The notes below the pieces were generated by a model. That model did not search any database, was not told the DNA's origin, and saw only the letters and a list, made by a program, of their open reading frames with translations. Below, piece after piece: positions 21,807 through 34,000 of a stretch of DNA of 64,000 nt (within the stretch, counting starts at the first letter, position 1; the number at the start of each line of letters is the position of its first letter). The position numbers were made by a program, and so were the translations under genes. The DNA is taken from contig JAACJP010000004.1 of NCBI GenBank assembly GCA_013368375.1, positions 1,550,001 through 1,614,000 on the forward strand, written 5' to 3'. This DNA comes from Tricholomella constricta (lineage: Eukaryota > Basidiomycota > Agaricomycetes > Agaricales > Lyophyllaceae).

Positions 21807-24800
21807 CTACGGCCCCGAACTTTCCAATTCCAGCCCGTGGAGCTCTATCATATACATACTGTAATTGCGATCTGTGGCTTTCGCCGCTCTTTCTTCGCCC
21901 TCCGCTGGATTGACACCGCATTGGAGGTTCAGCATTGTCTGATATTCGTCAAAAACGAAGGATGGTTTTTTGCGGACGCCGTCCAGCATATCCTTGGAAA
22001 TGGATAAGTTTTCATAATATCAGAAGTTGATTAAGGACATACCCGAGGGGATAGGAAGAAGAGAGAATAGTATTGTTTAGCCCGTTCAAAATCAGTGTTT
22101 TGCTGATCATTTGTCAGTGCTTTGATGCTCTGCTGAAGAGCAAGTATATTCCGCATGATCTTCTTGATACCGAAGGGGGTTGGGAGCCGCAGATGGCGTG
22201 CATTCGATATCAGGAGATGCTCCATAAGGTGCCCAAGCCCCACGAAAACAAATCTTCAAGGTCGTGTGTGAGACACGCCATGTGTCGAGAAGGTCAGGAA
22301 ACTCACTGTCGCTCTCGCTCCGGTAGACACGTGGAAGCGAAATCGTCGCATTTGACTAGCTCCGCATTCAAGTCGACGATGTGAGGATCGGGCTCACTGG
22401 CTTCAGAGTCAATCGAGTAGTCTCCCTGTCGACGTTGATGAGCATTTGCAGTAGTCTCACAATTTCTGCCTCACCTGTCGCATTGCAGAGTCCAGATAAA
22501 ATAATGTCCTACAACGGACATCAATGCGTATAGTAACTAAGATCAGGCCGGAGAGCTGCTCGTAGGTTTTGAGCAACGCTTGAAATCGGCTGTATGCAAA
22601 GGTTTGAGCGATCAACTATGGAAGCCGAGACAATGCTTACAGTGACATTTCGCGGGACAGAGGGAGCTTTAGTTGTTCTTGGGGGGGAATCAATGGCACG
22701 TAGGGTGTATAAGGCGTTGTACCAGACAGTGGTTCGAGGTTTTGTGGCGTGGTAGGTGACAAGGTGTCATCTGGTCTTGCTTTCAATGCATTTAGTTCCG
22801 TGGCGAACCAGGACTGAAAAAGCTTAGTTCACAAGGATGGCTTATAGAACATGGGTTCGCTTACGACACTACGATACAGTCCTGCCAGAGCAGCAAGATT
22901 GCGAATTGAAGGTATCAGGTCTGTCTGGGGTATCGTTTTCCGACCAAGAAGCTCCAATTCGAGATTAGTTTCTTGACGGCAGAGCTGCTGCGACTTGGCG
23001 CAGTCCGTGTCCTAGAACAGCATTGGCATTATAAAAGCATGGTATCCTCAGGACTCACAGGCGTAGACAGCAATTCTGATATGCACGTGTTGACCTCCGA
23101 TCGTTGTGCCCACTGCGCTGCAAGAGCCAGCTTGGGCTCAAGATTTGCCTCCTGAGTATCCTGTACCGTCACAAGGTCTTGAAACCGATCACTGCAACGT
23201 TGATAAAATTGTATTATGACGCCAAGTATCAATCGAGAGTAGTTTTCTCGATGGAATGGACTTGTAGCAAGCATGGCGCATAAGGAATTTATCAGTGCCA
23301 TTAATTGCGTGCTTGCCTGTGGTCAAGTAATTGTGAGAAAGAGAGTCAAGAAAATGATGGAGGGCAGTGTACCTTCATTAATGGCTCCGGTGACAACAGA
23401 GTCGATGATGGATCGGGTTGAAATGCCTCCGGGCCTTATACATCAGGACCATAAATTCGAACGAAGAGTGACCAGCTTGATGATACAGACATACCAGTTA
23501 CCGATTGATGGAAAAGATCAGAAACTTTCTCTTCCAGCTGTGGCAGATACACCTTTAGGACGAACTCATCCAGGACAGCGCTCGACGTCCGCTCTGACTC
23601 CACCCCGAATGGAAGGACTGCCGCTATACGACTGAGGAATGTCAAAGTCGGCTGGAACAGGACGCTGACGTGGAAAGCGTCAGGATGTATGATAAGTCGA
23701 TGATGTTGGTCTGCCCCAAGCATGCGATCATCAGTGCCAACATTTGACAACGTAGCATGGACTGCATCCCCAGACCCAGGAACAAGTCCTGGCATGGTGT
23801 CGTTGAGCACACGTGTCAGGCCATCTTCGTGTGGTTTGAGGGCTTTGCTGGTCGATTTCATGTCAGTGTCTGCGAAACGGAAAACCGCCTGCAAGCAGTC
23901 GAATGAGGTCTACGTCATATTGCAGAAACACAGGCCGCACCTTGCCTTTGTCGCGAGTGAATTTACCCTCGCGAAGGATCTCATTTATGGAAGAGATGGG
24001 ATTCCGCCCGGACACTGAGCCTTGATCTTCGTCAGTGAGGTAGTCGTGTATCAGTGTCCGGACCTGAGACGCAGTCAGAGAAGAAAATAGATAAATTATA
24101 GTTCCACTAACCTCCATCTGTATTGGCGTCCACACCTCGGCCAAGGGAAAGAGTGAGCCAGGTTTGGTACCTGAGGTGTCTTTGAAATCGCGTCGCTTGA
24201 AACCAATTATAAGAATTTGTATAACGTGTCCAGACGGTGAAGACCTTACCGATCCCACTCGATTTGCCACTTCGTAAACAACGCGAAGGCCTTGCGCAAC
24301 GGCATCCAACTTTGAATAGAGAGTCCAGAAGAGGTCCTTGAGAATCTCATGGTCGACTCTTTTTGTAGAAGATTCCAGGGCCGCAAGCCTCAATGACGAC
24401 GATTTTGAGAAGGTGCCCTTGGATAGTGTCGTTGGACCAGCAGTTGAGTTTTCAGAAGCAAAAATATAAACACCCTCCGTTCTCCCAATGGCCGCGTCGA
24501 AACCAAACATAGTTCCTCTGCGTCCATATTCTGCTCGTTCCTCGACTTCATCGAGGGTCGCTTCAACAAGGTTGAAAATTTCACTTGGCAGCCTTTGGGC
24601 AACATTGTCGAGTGCGTTGCCTAGTTTGCCCAGAACAGCGAGTGATTCAATGAGTGTCTCCATATAGGCGAAAGAGTCGGCTTCAGGGTTGTGCGGAGTT
24701 GTGCTGGACATCGATGTCAGGGCAGACGTTGATGGCTGGCCACTGTTCCTGACACTCAGGTCACTCAGATCAATTGGCGGTTCGTTTGGCTTGATTGCCA

Positions 24801-26513
24801 GGTCATTCAAGAACCGGGTTTGACGGCTGAGGCGGAAGGATGGAGAGGTTGGAGTCGATGCAATGGTTTCGAATGTTGTCGATACGCCTTCCTCCTCAAA
24901 CTCGACCTTGGGAACTGACCGATTATGAATTTCAGCTTCTTGTAGATTGCGACGATAGGAAAGGTCACCCACAGGTTTGTTGATTGGGCACGTATGCGGC
25001 CCATCGCGTCTCGCACCAGAAAGACTTGAGATACAGATGATTCTGCAACTCATCTATGAGGATGTCCCGCAAAGCCTGAAGCCAAGTGAGAATATTGAAA
25101 ATAAGCGTTAATTGAGACTAGACGGACCGTTTCTTGGCCAACAAGGTAGCTCCGAAGGTCTGACACAGCTCCAATCTCAAGCATATCTGGTTTGTTGATT
25201 ATTTTCAGGCTTCGCACAAGGAGTACAGCTGCCTGCAGGAGTCGTTTCTCAGACATGAGTGTCTCCAGCAGGTCCGGTACAGATTTCAAGTGTTCTCTGA
25301 AATGAACGGGATGAATTGGTAAATTTACTAATGACGAACACGCAAAGGCATACATCTGATCCAGGATACGCAACATCTCTTCCAGAGTCTGGCCTCTAGA
25401 CCAGAGTTGGACTAAATCGGCTCGCTTGTTGCCTAAAGCTTCTTTGGCCTCCAGCAGAGACGTTCGTGCGACATGTATCTGAGACTGAGTTTCGCTCAGA
25501 TGACCTAGTAAAGTAGCCTGATGGGGTAGAGAAGCAGCGAAGGCCTGATAGTGGTCTGAGATGGGTGTTATAGATGATCAGGTAAAGATATCACAAAAAT
25601 TACACACTATCGACAGAGCCTTTCAGCGCCTTGCCAAGCATTTCTTTGGTCCTTCGAAAGGAATCCATGTCTTTTCCGTGTGACGAGTCATCAAGTAGTT
25701 GAAGAGCAAGATCCACATTATTGAACTTGAGGTGAAAGAAGATATTATCATCCTGGGCAATGAAATAAAGGCTGTTCTCACATCCGGGTCAATGATGAAC
25801 TCCCATCCGTCCTTGACTTGATCCAGAACGGCTTGAAACGTATATCAGCATCGCGAAAGAGGAACTGATATGAGCGCCGTCTCACCGTCGATGTCACCAG
25901 CTCGGGCTTTCCCATTGACCCGTCTTCCTGGTACTTTGTCGCGTATTCTTTGCTGCCGCGCTTTCTCGGCGTCGATCTCATGTTGACGTTCCAATTGATA
26001 CTCCATTTCATCACTTCCATTGGTCATCGCGCGCCTTCGAGAGCCCGCCGACTTGAATGCAGACATTGCAGAAGCCAGCGACGTTGGAGTCGATAGATCG
26101 CCTTCGTCAGTCGGACTTTGGAGACGCTGGGGCCGCGGCTTGGAATTTGTAGGGCTACTCGAGGCGCCGGCTCGGGGACGTTGTGACAACGAGACATCGG
26201 AGCGGGTGGTGCCAATGCTATCTCTGAATGAGGCTTGTTCTGAGTTGTCGTAGTCAGATGCTCGAGTTCTCAGCTCTGATCGTTGTGGACGCGAGGGTCC
26301 ACTTGCTGGAGGGTTGGGGTAGGCCGTCCGAGGGGAATGCTGGGGGAGCAAGCCGTTGCTAGGAGTCGTGGATCGTTCAGGCATGGGACGTGATATTTGT
26401 AGAGGCCTGGTTCCAGGCGAGGGAGTGGGAGAGAAAGGGGTTGGCGAGGATATACCGGCTCCATTGACAGATGGTGAACGGCGACGTGTAGGGAAGGGTG
26501 GCGCACGAGACAT
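21807..26513 (-). CDS. SEC8: Exocyst complex component Sec8
   Basis: Sec8 (EXOC4) is a subunit of the octameric exocyst that tethers secretory vesicles to the plasma membrane at growing tips. The ATG at 26513 starts a Ser/Pro-rich region (MSRAPPFPTRRRSPSVNGAG). It is followed by YQFLFRDADIRF...DGSSS and the Sec8 N-terminal coiled-coil block, seen as LLGHLSETQSQIHVARTSLL, EALGNKRADLVQLWSRGQTL and LLQAAVLLVRSLKIIN. A further block is ALRDILIDELQNHLYLKSFW. The long 23863-25053 exon carries the middle helices, and the gene ends in QTMLNLQCGVNPAEGEERAA near 21807. About a dozen short introns interrupt it; not every junction was resolved, especially between 22000 and 23300. It is divergent from the LDAH gene with starts 88 bp apart. 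A second exocyst gene, SEC3, lies 25 kb away on the same strand. Confidence 0.9.
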
Positions 26514-26600
26514 GGACAACCAACGACGGTTAATGACAAGAGCCAGACTAGATATTGATCGAAATAGCAGGCATCAACAAATCATCCTGCGGCACCATAC

Positions 26601-27783
26601 ATGTCCCTGCCAACATTCCTTCAACCTCACGACCCACCAACCTCAGGCTACTCCAATGCCATATTTCGGCACAACCATCCTTTCGGCCTTTCGCATGCCC
26701 TCTGGTGGCCCGCCAAGCTACCAACCCCAGAGACAATCATCCTGTTCATTCCTGGTATGTGCCAAGTATTTAAACCACGTTCGCTTCCGCCATTCACTCC
26801 ATCCAGGAAACCCGGGTCTCTTGGACTTCTATGTGCCATTCCTAAGTGCGCTACACGAGAAGGACACAACATCTAAGCTTGCCATTTTCGCCTACTCTCA
26901 CATTGGCCATACGCCAGGAATCGAGTCTCCGAATATATTGCCAACTTCCCGCTATGGGCTTGTGGCCCAAGTGGAAGGTTCCATTGAGGCATTCGATGCC
27001 GTACGAACAGCTTATAAAGCTGAGACTAGGATCCTTGTCGTTGGACATAGTGTCGGGGCATGGCTTTCCCTGCAGGTTGCTCGCCTGCTGCAAATCCTCG
27101 GGTCCATACTCATCGGCAGTTTTTAGGTCCTGAAAGCTAGATCAGCTGCCGTTTCTGGCGTTTTTCTGCTTTTTCCTACTATCTCGTGCATCGGTGACAC
27201 TCCGAATGGTCAACGAATTTCTGTGAGTCTAGGTCACTTCACTTCATTCAGCCTGTCATGAACGATATATGCTTAGTGGCTATTTTCTCCTCGGATGAGA
27301 GCATTGATTTCCAATCTTTCCTATCTCACTCGGATCTTCCCAACCAGGCTCTTGACTCTATTATACTGTGGCTGGCCGTTACCTCAAATTCTTGTGCTTC
27401 GAACTCTCCTCAACTCGCCGCCCAGTATCCGTGCCGCTCTGCAAATGGCGAACGATGAAATGAAGGGTATCCGAGAATTGGATTTATCTTTACTTGACGC
27501 GCATAAGAACCAGATGTGGTTTTATTTTGCGGAGCATGATGACTGGGTGGGAGAACAAAAGGACGTTATACTTCGTTCTTTCAAACCGGATCTCGATAGT
27601 GTGAGAGTAATTCATGGACACCGAAACATACCTCATGCTTTCTGCATAAGTAAGAGCGATAAATTGGCATTTTGCCCCATTGAAGGGCATCTTTTAATGC
27701 GCCATTTCTTTTCAACAGATCACGGAGAAATACTCGCACAACAATGTCACGAGTGGTTGGCAGATCTTCAGACACTCTCATGA
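26601..27783 (+). CDS. Lipid-droplet-associated hydrolase (LDAH family)
   Basis: Exons 26601-26754, 26807-27075, 27127-27222, 27277-27649 and 27719-27783 give 318 codons plus stop. The alpha/beta-hydrolase fold is shown by ILFIPGNPGLLDFY (the N-P-G oxyanion region typical of LDAH/DUF2305), nucleophile elbow VVGHSVGAWL, and MWFYFAEHDDWVGEQKD with the acidic residue. It ends in IPHAFCINHGEILAQQCHEW with the catalytic His. LDAH proteins sit on lipid droplets and influence neutral-lipid turnover. The last intron (27650-27718, 69 nt) is in frame and has no stop; splicing restores the family-like FCI-NHGE junction, whereas retention would insert 23 residues. The 3' end of this gene is repeated, damaged, at about 30600-31004. 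Confidence 0.9.
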
Positions 27784-27932
27784 GTTCAGAATTACTTCAA
27801 GTCAAGAAGGCTCTGTGGGTGTGGGTTAGCATAGCAAGGACGCATGCAGTACAAGATACATCCATTTCTAAATTAGTTGAGAATATCATTTACGCCAAGT
27901 CGCGTCCAATTATTGGTGTTCGGCCTTCATCT
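27515..27932 (+). repeat. Duplicated segment, copy A (LDAH 3' end plus flank)
   Basis: This stretch, from within the last long LDAH exon past its stop into the intergenic region, recurs at about 30600-31004 in the same orientation. Exactly shared stretches include TGAGTTCAGAATTACTT just after the stop and GCCAAGTCGCGTCCAATTAT at the right edge. Copy A is the functional one: it keeps the reading frame and both splice sites of the 69-nt intron. The left boundary is approximate because similarity fades. Confidence 0.8.
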
Positions 27933-28287
27933 GGGTAAGCCAACATAGCCACTGTCGTCGCCACTCCGATGGTTCCTGTTCGCCATCAGAACTCTCATCT
28001 CGTATTCAAATCATGCTCGTCAAAGATTCTCTTCTTACCCAGAAAAAGCCAGAGCATCCGTCAACCGTGTCGAAACCGCTCTCAATACAGCTTCGTCAAC
28101 TAAGCTCCTACCGTCTGCTCCTGTGGTATACGAGCACGCGGCACCTGGAAGCGCCCAGTTCGCATACGGCTTGCCATGAGATCCACTTGTCATCCACCGC
28201 GTTCCGAAAATGCGATTGTGTGACTCAATCCATAACACGCAGCAGAAACAGCTTCGTTTGCTAACTCCGATCGGGTGGACATGGGAG
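27784..28287. other. Intergenic stretch, weak minus-strand frame only
   Basis: After the LDAH stop this region contains the rest of duplicated segment A and then about 350 bp with no supported gene. One minus-strand open frame (28035-28238) encodes about 67 residues without recognisable features. It could be a remnant of the damaged gene upstream on that strand, but nothing connects the two in frame. Confidence 0.4.
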
Positions 28288-30223
28288 TCATGGAGCGATG
28301 GTGGGCCAAGGTGGAGGATGATGGAAGTTCAGCGTGAATGCAAGCATGCACAGTTTTTTTTTTTTTTCCCAATTGCTGAGGATGGAAGGAAAGTGTCTGT
28401 TGAGTTTGTCCACAATCTCTGGCGATAAAGAAGATTGGCTGATTCCATTTGATACGGCGTCGTAAGCACTATCGCAAAGGTCGAATACCCCCTCTCCTGT
28501 GCCAGTGAAAATGTCCATAACCCAGCGGTGGGGAATCGGGAAGAGCCGCTTGGCTCTCTTGATGAGGCGAGAGACGTTGCTGACATATTGGCAAACCTTG
28601 CCCAGACGCCGCTTCAACTTCTCTGCCGTCTCCTTGCAATCATTATTCAAGAGGCGGCCGTCGATGAGCGTTTTCAGGAAACGAGAGCGGCGAAGAGCGT
28701 TTGCAAGGAGGAAAAGTTTTGCATATTTATGTCTCGAGGAGGGTACATCTTCCGTGTTTAACCCTTGTGCGGTCCTGTCTGTGAGCGTTTCCACCCCATA
28801 CAAAGGCAAATGCAGGCACTGCATTCCCATAATAATCCCCAAGAAGCTTGTCTGCACCAGGAAACTCAGTTTTAATATCTGCCTCTGGTGCGTATGCCTG
28901 CAGTGCCAGCATGAAGTCGTTGAGGAGCTCTCCATTTTGAATAAATGTATGCAGATTGTGAATCCGCTTATCAAATATTGGCACCACACCGGCGGATCAG
29001 AAAGGGAAAGAGGTCATTGCGTCGGCGATAGAGGGACTGCCGATCAGAGAAATGAGTTCGTTTGCAGCGGACACGTCCTCGGGGTGTAGGAGGACCGTTC
29101 TTCGCTAGGACGAGCTGCACATGCTGGCGCTTGTCAAATGAAGCCAAAAATGTCTCCAGGGTTTCCGGTGGTCAGTGCTACAGCGATCGTGTCGAGAAGG
29201 CGAACGTCCCGGTTGGTATCTCGGGACTGTTTAATGCTATGAATGTCAGCAGCTCGGAAGGGCATATCAAGATCCGAGTATTGGAGTTCATGTAGAAGCT
29301 GAGACTGCTCAGAAAGTTGTTTTGGTTGTTGTGGGCCATAACTAGGGGAGCTGAAAGTTGCCGCCGACGGGCGCTGAGGGCGGCTGCGGCGCTGCGCTGA
29401 ACAGAAATATGGTCAAGTCGCAACCTGGCAGGTAACGTTGTGACGATCGGTGACAGTCTCTCCCCGTTTCTCTCCAACCTTCGAACACTTCTGAACTCTC
29501 ACCGTGATCCAGTACGCTTGCTGCTTCAGCTTCCAGTCTTTCCGCTCCTCTTGTGTTATCCACAGATCAACTGTCAACTTATCCTCAACCGTGAGCCCTG
29601 TTGACCCCACTGAACCCGCTGATGCCATATTTGCCTCATTTCCCGGAAAATTTCGAAGTCTGCCCCTTGCCTTCCTGCTGGACCCAACTTTCGCAATTTC
29701 GTCGTCGGACCCGCGACCACTGCGTCGATTATTGGCCCCGGATCTGCTTCCTGCCCCTTCGTCTTCGTTGTAGGTACTGGTACAGGTGCCGGCATACGGT
29801 TTTCCTTGATGCTTTACTTTGACGGCTTTTCGAAGATTTCTGCATTGTCTCGGAGGCGCTGGACGCTTTTGCTTCGGATTCATGGCCAGGGGCACCACCG
29901 CTGGATGTAACGGCTTGCGATAAAAGCTCTTGGGCGACATTACCGGGGTGGATGGAGCCCAAAACGAGGCGTGTTTCTGTGCCGAATGTAAACATGTTGA
30001 AGTCTTCAGCGCGAAGGCATTGCCCTGCTACCAGGATTTGAACAAAGGCCTGCTGGTTTTGCATCGCGATTCGCGAATCGCGCCTTCCATCTACTGCCGA
30101 CACCATATTGGTAGCTCTGCGTAATCGGAGAGATACCATGACGAGCTTCAGGCGTGTGATAGAGTTGTGGGGAATGGTTCTGATGAAGTTAAGAGTGCGC
30201 GTAAGGCAGAGAGTGTGCGACAC
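28288..30223 (-). pseudogene. Unknown protein-coding gene, 3' half frame-broken
   Basis: Protein-like sequence runs continuously on the minus strand but changes frame repeatedly. The 5' part (30223 to about 29830, VSLRLRRATNMVSAVDGRRD) could connect by a short intron to LTVDLWITQEERKDWKLKQQ (to about 29413). Further on, frames carrying RDTNRDVRLLDTIAVALTTG, FLASFDKRQHVQLVLAKNG, HPEDVSAANELISLIGSPSI (with a TGA about 15 codons later), NGELLNDFMLALQAYAPEAD and RRLGKVCQYVSNVSRLIKRA abut or overlap, leaving no room for introns. I count at least three frameshifts and one stop between 29180 and 28790. The family is not recognised; no catalytic or binding motif was seen. A 14-nt A tract (on this strand, complement of 28354-28367) ends the protein-like region. 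Sequencing or assembly error is the main alternative. Confidence 0.5.
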
Positions 30224-30599
30224 CAGCTCTGGAGCTCAGTGTGTTCCAATTATAGACATTAAATGGGTATAGAGCTGAAGTGTGTAAGAGTAGGTGGGTC
30301 GTTGGACTGTACAGTAGGGACAGTGTGATTAGAGGCAAACATATTGTCGGAAAAATACCACTCGGGCATGGTAGTAGTAGTAGTAGTAGTATTACCGGCA
30401 TGGTCCAATTTCTTGAACGCCGGGGGCCGAGATTATCCCTGGTAGTTGTGTTGTTTTCTGACTTGTAACTTTTTTGTGATTTGTTTCGGGCACTGCTCCT
30501 GCCATTTTGCAACTCAGAAATCTCTGCCAGCATCACCACATGGTGACCTCAATGAGTGTGCCACAAGATAATCTGCAAATTGAGCAGGGCTATTGATTG
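30224..30599. other. Intergenic stretch with a (GTA)7 microsatellite
   Basis: No gene is supported here. The region contains seven GTA triplets at 30371-30391 and otherwise mixed sequence. It lies between the presumed 5' end of the damaged minus-strand gene and duplicated segment B, so the promoter of that gene would be expected here; no clear TATA or initiator signal stands out. Confidence 0.5.
30371..30391. repeat. (GTA)7 trinucleotide microsatellite
   Basis: A perfect run of seven GTA units, 21 nt, in non-coding sequence. It is likely polymorphic between strains. No regulatory role is implied. Confidence 0.95.
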
Positions 30600-31004
30600 C
30601 ACCTGTCAGATTTTGCAAGGTGAAATTGACATGGTCGTGCCCAAGGAACAAGCGGATATTCTTTACAGTGTATGTGATTCTGGGGCACCAAGACATCCCT
30701 CATGCATTCTGCATAAGAAAGAGCAAGAATTGGCTTTTTGCGCCATTGAAGGGCATCTGTTTGAAGCGCCTTTTTTCCAACAGATCACGGAGAGATACTC
30801 GCACTCAATGTCACGAGTGATTGTCAGATTATCGAACACTTTCATGAGTTCAGAATTACTTTAAGTCAAGGAGGCTCTGTTAGTGTGGTTCAGCAATTGC
30901 AATTGAAGATACGGTACAGAATATTTTCATATCTAAATTAGTCACTGAGGATAACATTTGCGCGTTGTTTGGCCAAGTCGCGTCCAATTATTGGTGTTCG
31001 GCTT
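30600..31004 (+). pseudogene. Truncated LDAH copy (duplicated segment B)
   Basis: This is a diverged second copy of the 3' end of LDAH and its downstream flank. IPHAFCI is still readable at about 30692-30714, and the sequence resembling the 69-nt intron is present. The donor corresponding to GTAAGAG at 27650 reads GAAAGAG here, so it could not splice the same way, and indels break the frame (for instance before the GAGATACTCGCAC block). Retention of intron sequence indicates a DNA-level duplication rather than a retrocopy. No start codon or catalytic nucleophile is present. Its right end directly abuts the 5' region of the Mit1-like gene. Confidence 0.8.
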
Positions 31005-31029
31005 ACCCCGTCCTCCACTGTGAACCAAC

Positions 31030-34000
31030 ATGGGGACCGACGAGCCCTCGTCCGACCGAGCGCTCATTTTCACCCCTAAACAACCTCTAGGGCCGTCCAG
31101 TAGCCCAGAGGCCTCGTCACAGCCGCCCCATCCAGTCAACAAATCTCGTCCTCAACGACACGCTTTCTTCATCTCGCCACCCCACATCCCTGCGGAGGAG
31201 AAGGAGCTCTACAAACCAGCGAATGAGACTTCACTTAAAGCCAATGTTGAAATGGAAGTCGATGAAGTGATAGGAAAATATCGCGAGGGCAACATGCTGT
31301 ATTACTTTGCACGATATCAGGGAGGAATCGCTCACAAGGTGAGAGATTTTTCGTGTGTTTGAATACCTCTGATGCGTCTCTACACTCAGTACCTTTCGGT
31401 TCCTTTCTTGAAAAAATACGAGCATCTCGTTGATGAATTCAGTACGCAATTTGCTGTCTTTCACCCTCGCCCTTTTTCATGGTCTCCACAGGTCGTAAGA
31501 GGGCTGCAGGAGAATCGGCCCCATTTGACCCTTCTGCGCATTATGTCCATCCCTTATCCCGGGTGAAAATGACCGTTAGTATCAGCAAGCAACGTGCTAC
31601 GGTCGATATTTCGTCGGCTCGCAGCATCAAGTCGACACCAGAATTCGAGGTTATTCCGGACTCGCAGGATGAGGGTGAGCTGGAACACGATGGAGAAGAT
31701 GATGATGACGAGGAGCGTGAAAGCGAGGAGGACGACGAATATGAAGAGCAGGAGAGGTCGCTGCCCACGCGAAGCAGCGGACGGTCGATAGCAAAGCCCA
31801 AGAAAGCTCTTCCTTTCAGTCCGAAGAAAACTAGGGCTACACGAGTCTTCGTCATCGACTCTGATGAAGAGAATGGGGATAGCGAGAAATCTGTAACCCT
31901 ACTACCTTCACGACGGTCGACTCGCATTCAGAAAGGAGTAAAGGTCAACCTCGACATTGATGCATTCACAGATAATTTCGAGCCCAGCGACGGCGACAGC
32001 GACACATATGGATCTCGCAGATCGCAATTCAAAGGGAAAAAATCTAAGCACAAAGTTCGTCCCAAAGTGTCGCGAGCCGCTTATGGCCATTTCCGCCCTA
32101 TCGCAGAACTCGAATACGAGTCTTGCTCTGATGAGGAGAGCGCGCCATTTCGGAGGCATCGTGACATCTGCGAGAAATGCCATAAGGCTCCTGCACACAA
32201 ACTTATTCAGGCGCTTTCGAAGAAAGGCAGATCGAAAAAACGGAAAACCTCCGAGGATGATTTTGACGTGTCCGACGATGAGGAAAGGTTTGCTGCACTT
32301 GGTGGGTGGGTGCGCTGGTGAGTCCTGGAGCTTTCCGACGCGTGAGCCTGAAGTAATGGGGTATGCCATAGTCTCAAATGCCCTGTTGTAGCCCACTGGA
32401 GATGTATGGCAAGTACTCAGAGGGATGAGATTTTGAAAGCCGCCAGGGAAAGAGACCGAGCAGAGTGGCAACTTGCTCATTCCGAGACGGTTTCCCAGGA
32501 AAGTGACGTTTCTGGACCGCCCGAACCAGGAAAACGCCCTGGCTTAGATGCCAGTCAGACCACAGAATTCCTTTGTAGTAAGATTTTCATTCTTCGTCGT
32601 ACTGCGCGATCATTCACATCTCGCTTATACGTAGATGCCTGTATAAAAGGAGGGTTCTGTATGGGTTGTATGGAAGTTGCTCTTGAACCAGATGCTGTCT
32701 CCAAACTCCAACGAGACAAAATACCAACTGAAGTCCAGAACGAGGACTTGACGATGGTAGATGGGATTGAAGAGGCTTTGACCACACCTTCGAAACCCGC
32801 CGAAGAGGAACAAAAACAGCTTGTCTTTCGATGCTTCACCTGCAAACGCATTGCCCATTATCACCACTTGCCGTTACCACCGGACTATTCATCTGACGAT
32901 AGCGTCGCCAAAATTGCTGAGTACTACGCGCGGACCTGGTTATGCGCAGATTGCGCTTCTTACAGATTCGGGGTCGACAAAATCATTGCGTGGCGTCCAT
33001 ACCCATCGAATGCTGCCGAGCCTCCTCACCATAGTGATGAACTTCCAAACTACAAAGACTCTTTACCACGAGAGTACCTTATTAAATGGCTGGACAGAAG
33101 TTATCGGCGCGTGCAATGGGTCCCACATATGTGGCTTCTATCCACGCATCATGCAAAATTGAAGAACTTCTTGGCGGGCGGTTCCAAGGTTGAATTATTG
33201 AACGCTCCGGATGATAAACTAGTCGGCGGGGAAGAGTCTGCTCCTGCCTTTGAAATCGGCGACGAGTCACGGGCATCCTCTATGAAGCCAGGAGGCATCA
33301 CCCCTGCTTTACCACGAGACGCCATTCCTGACGCGGAACGCCGAATCCCTCCGGCTTGGAAGTCCATTGACCGCCTTTTGGATGTCTTATTATGGCGCCC
33401 TCGACGCCAACGAGACTACGTCAACAAGGATAAAAGCAAAGGTAAGAAGAAGGCAACTAGAGTTGAAAGTGAACCCGTCTCGGAACAGGGATCGGAGGAT
33501 AGTCCTGATCAGGAGGAACGCGAACTTGCCTTCGATCAAGGTGAACAACCAAGTGATGATGTTATGGAGACCGTCTCGCAATGGGAGGCAAGAACGGGGC
33601 GCAAGTTTAGTCTAGACAGCATCAAGGACGTCGTGTGGGCTTTCATCAAATGGAATGATCTTGGGTACGACGAAGGTAAACGCATAATTATCAGGCAAAA
33701 TATTTACCTGATCCTCTTTCGCACCTCTAGCGACATGGGACTCTCCACCTCGGCCTGACGATCCCACGTATCCGGCATTCCAGGTAGCCTTGACGCGTTT
33801 CATCAATTCTCGTCGGGTCATTGTTCCCAAGCACTCTACGTCCTATTGTGAAAAGTTTGACAAGAGAGCAAAGGACGAATATCGAACTCGACATATACTA
33901 AAGGATGCGGAAGACCTTGACATTGGTCAGAATCGACAGCTCAAACTTATGCCGTTCCAGGTGTGTGTTTTGAGCACACCGTGGGCAAAAACTGATGTGA

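Noticed and set aside
28354..28367. T14/A14 run as proof of a retrocopy
   Set aside because: Homopolymers of this length also arise by slippage, and no stop codon or target-site duplication was found next to it; kept only as a hint in the finding on the damaged gene.
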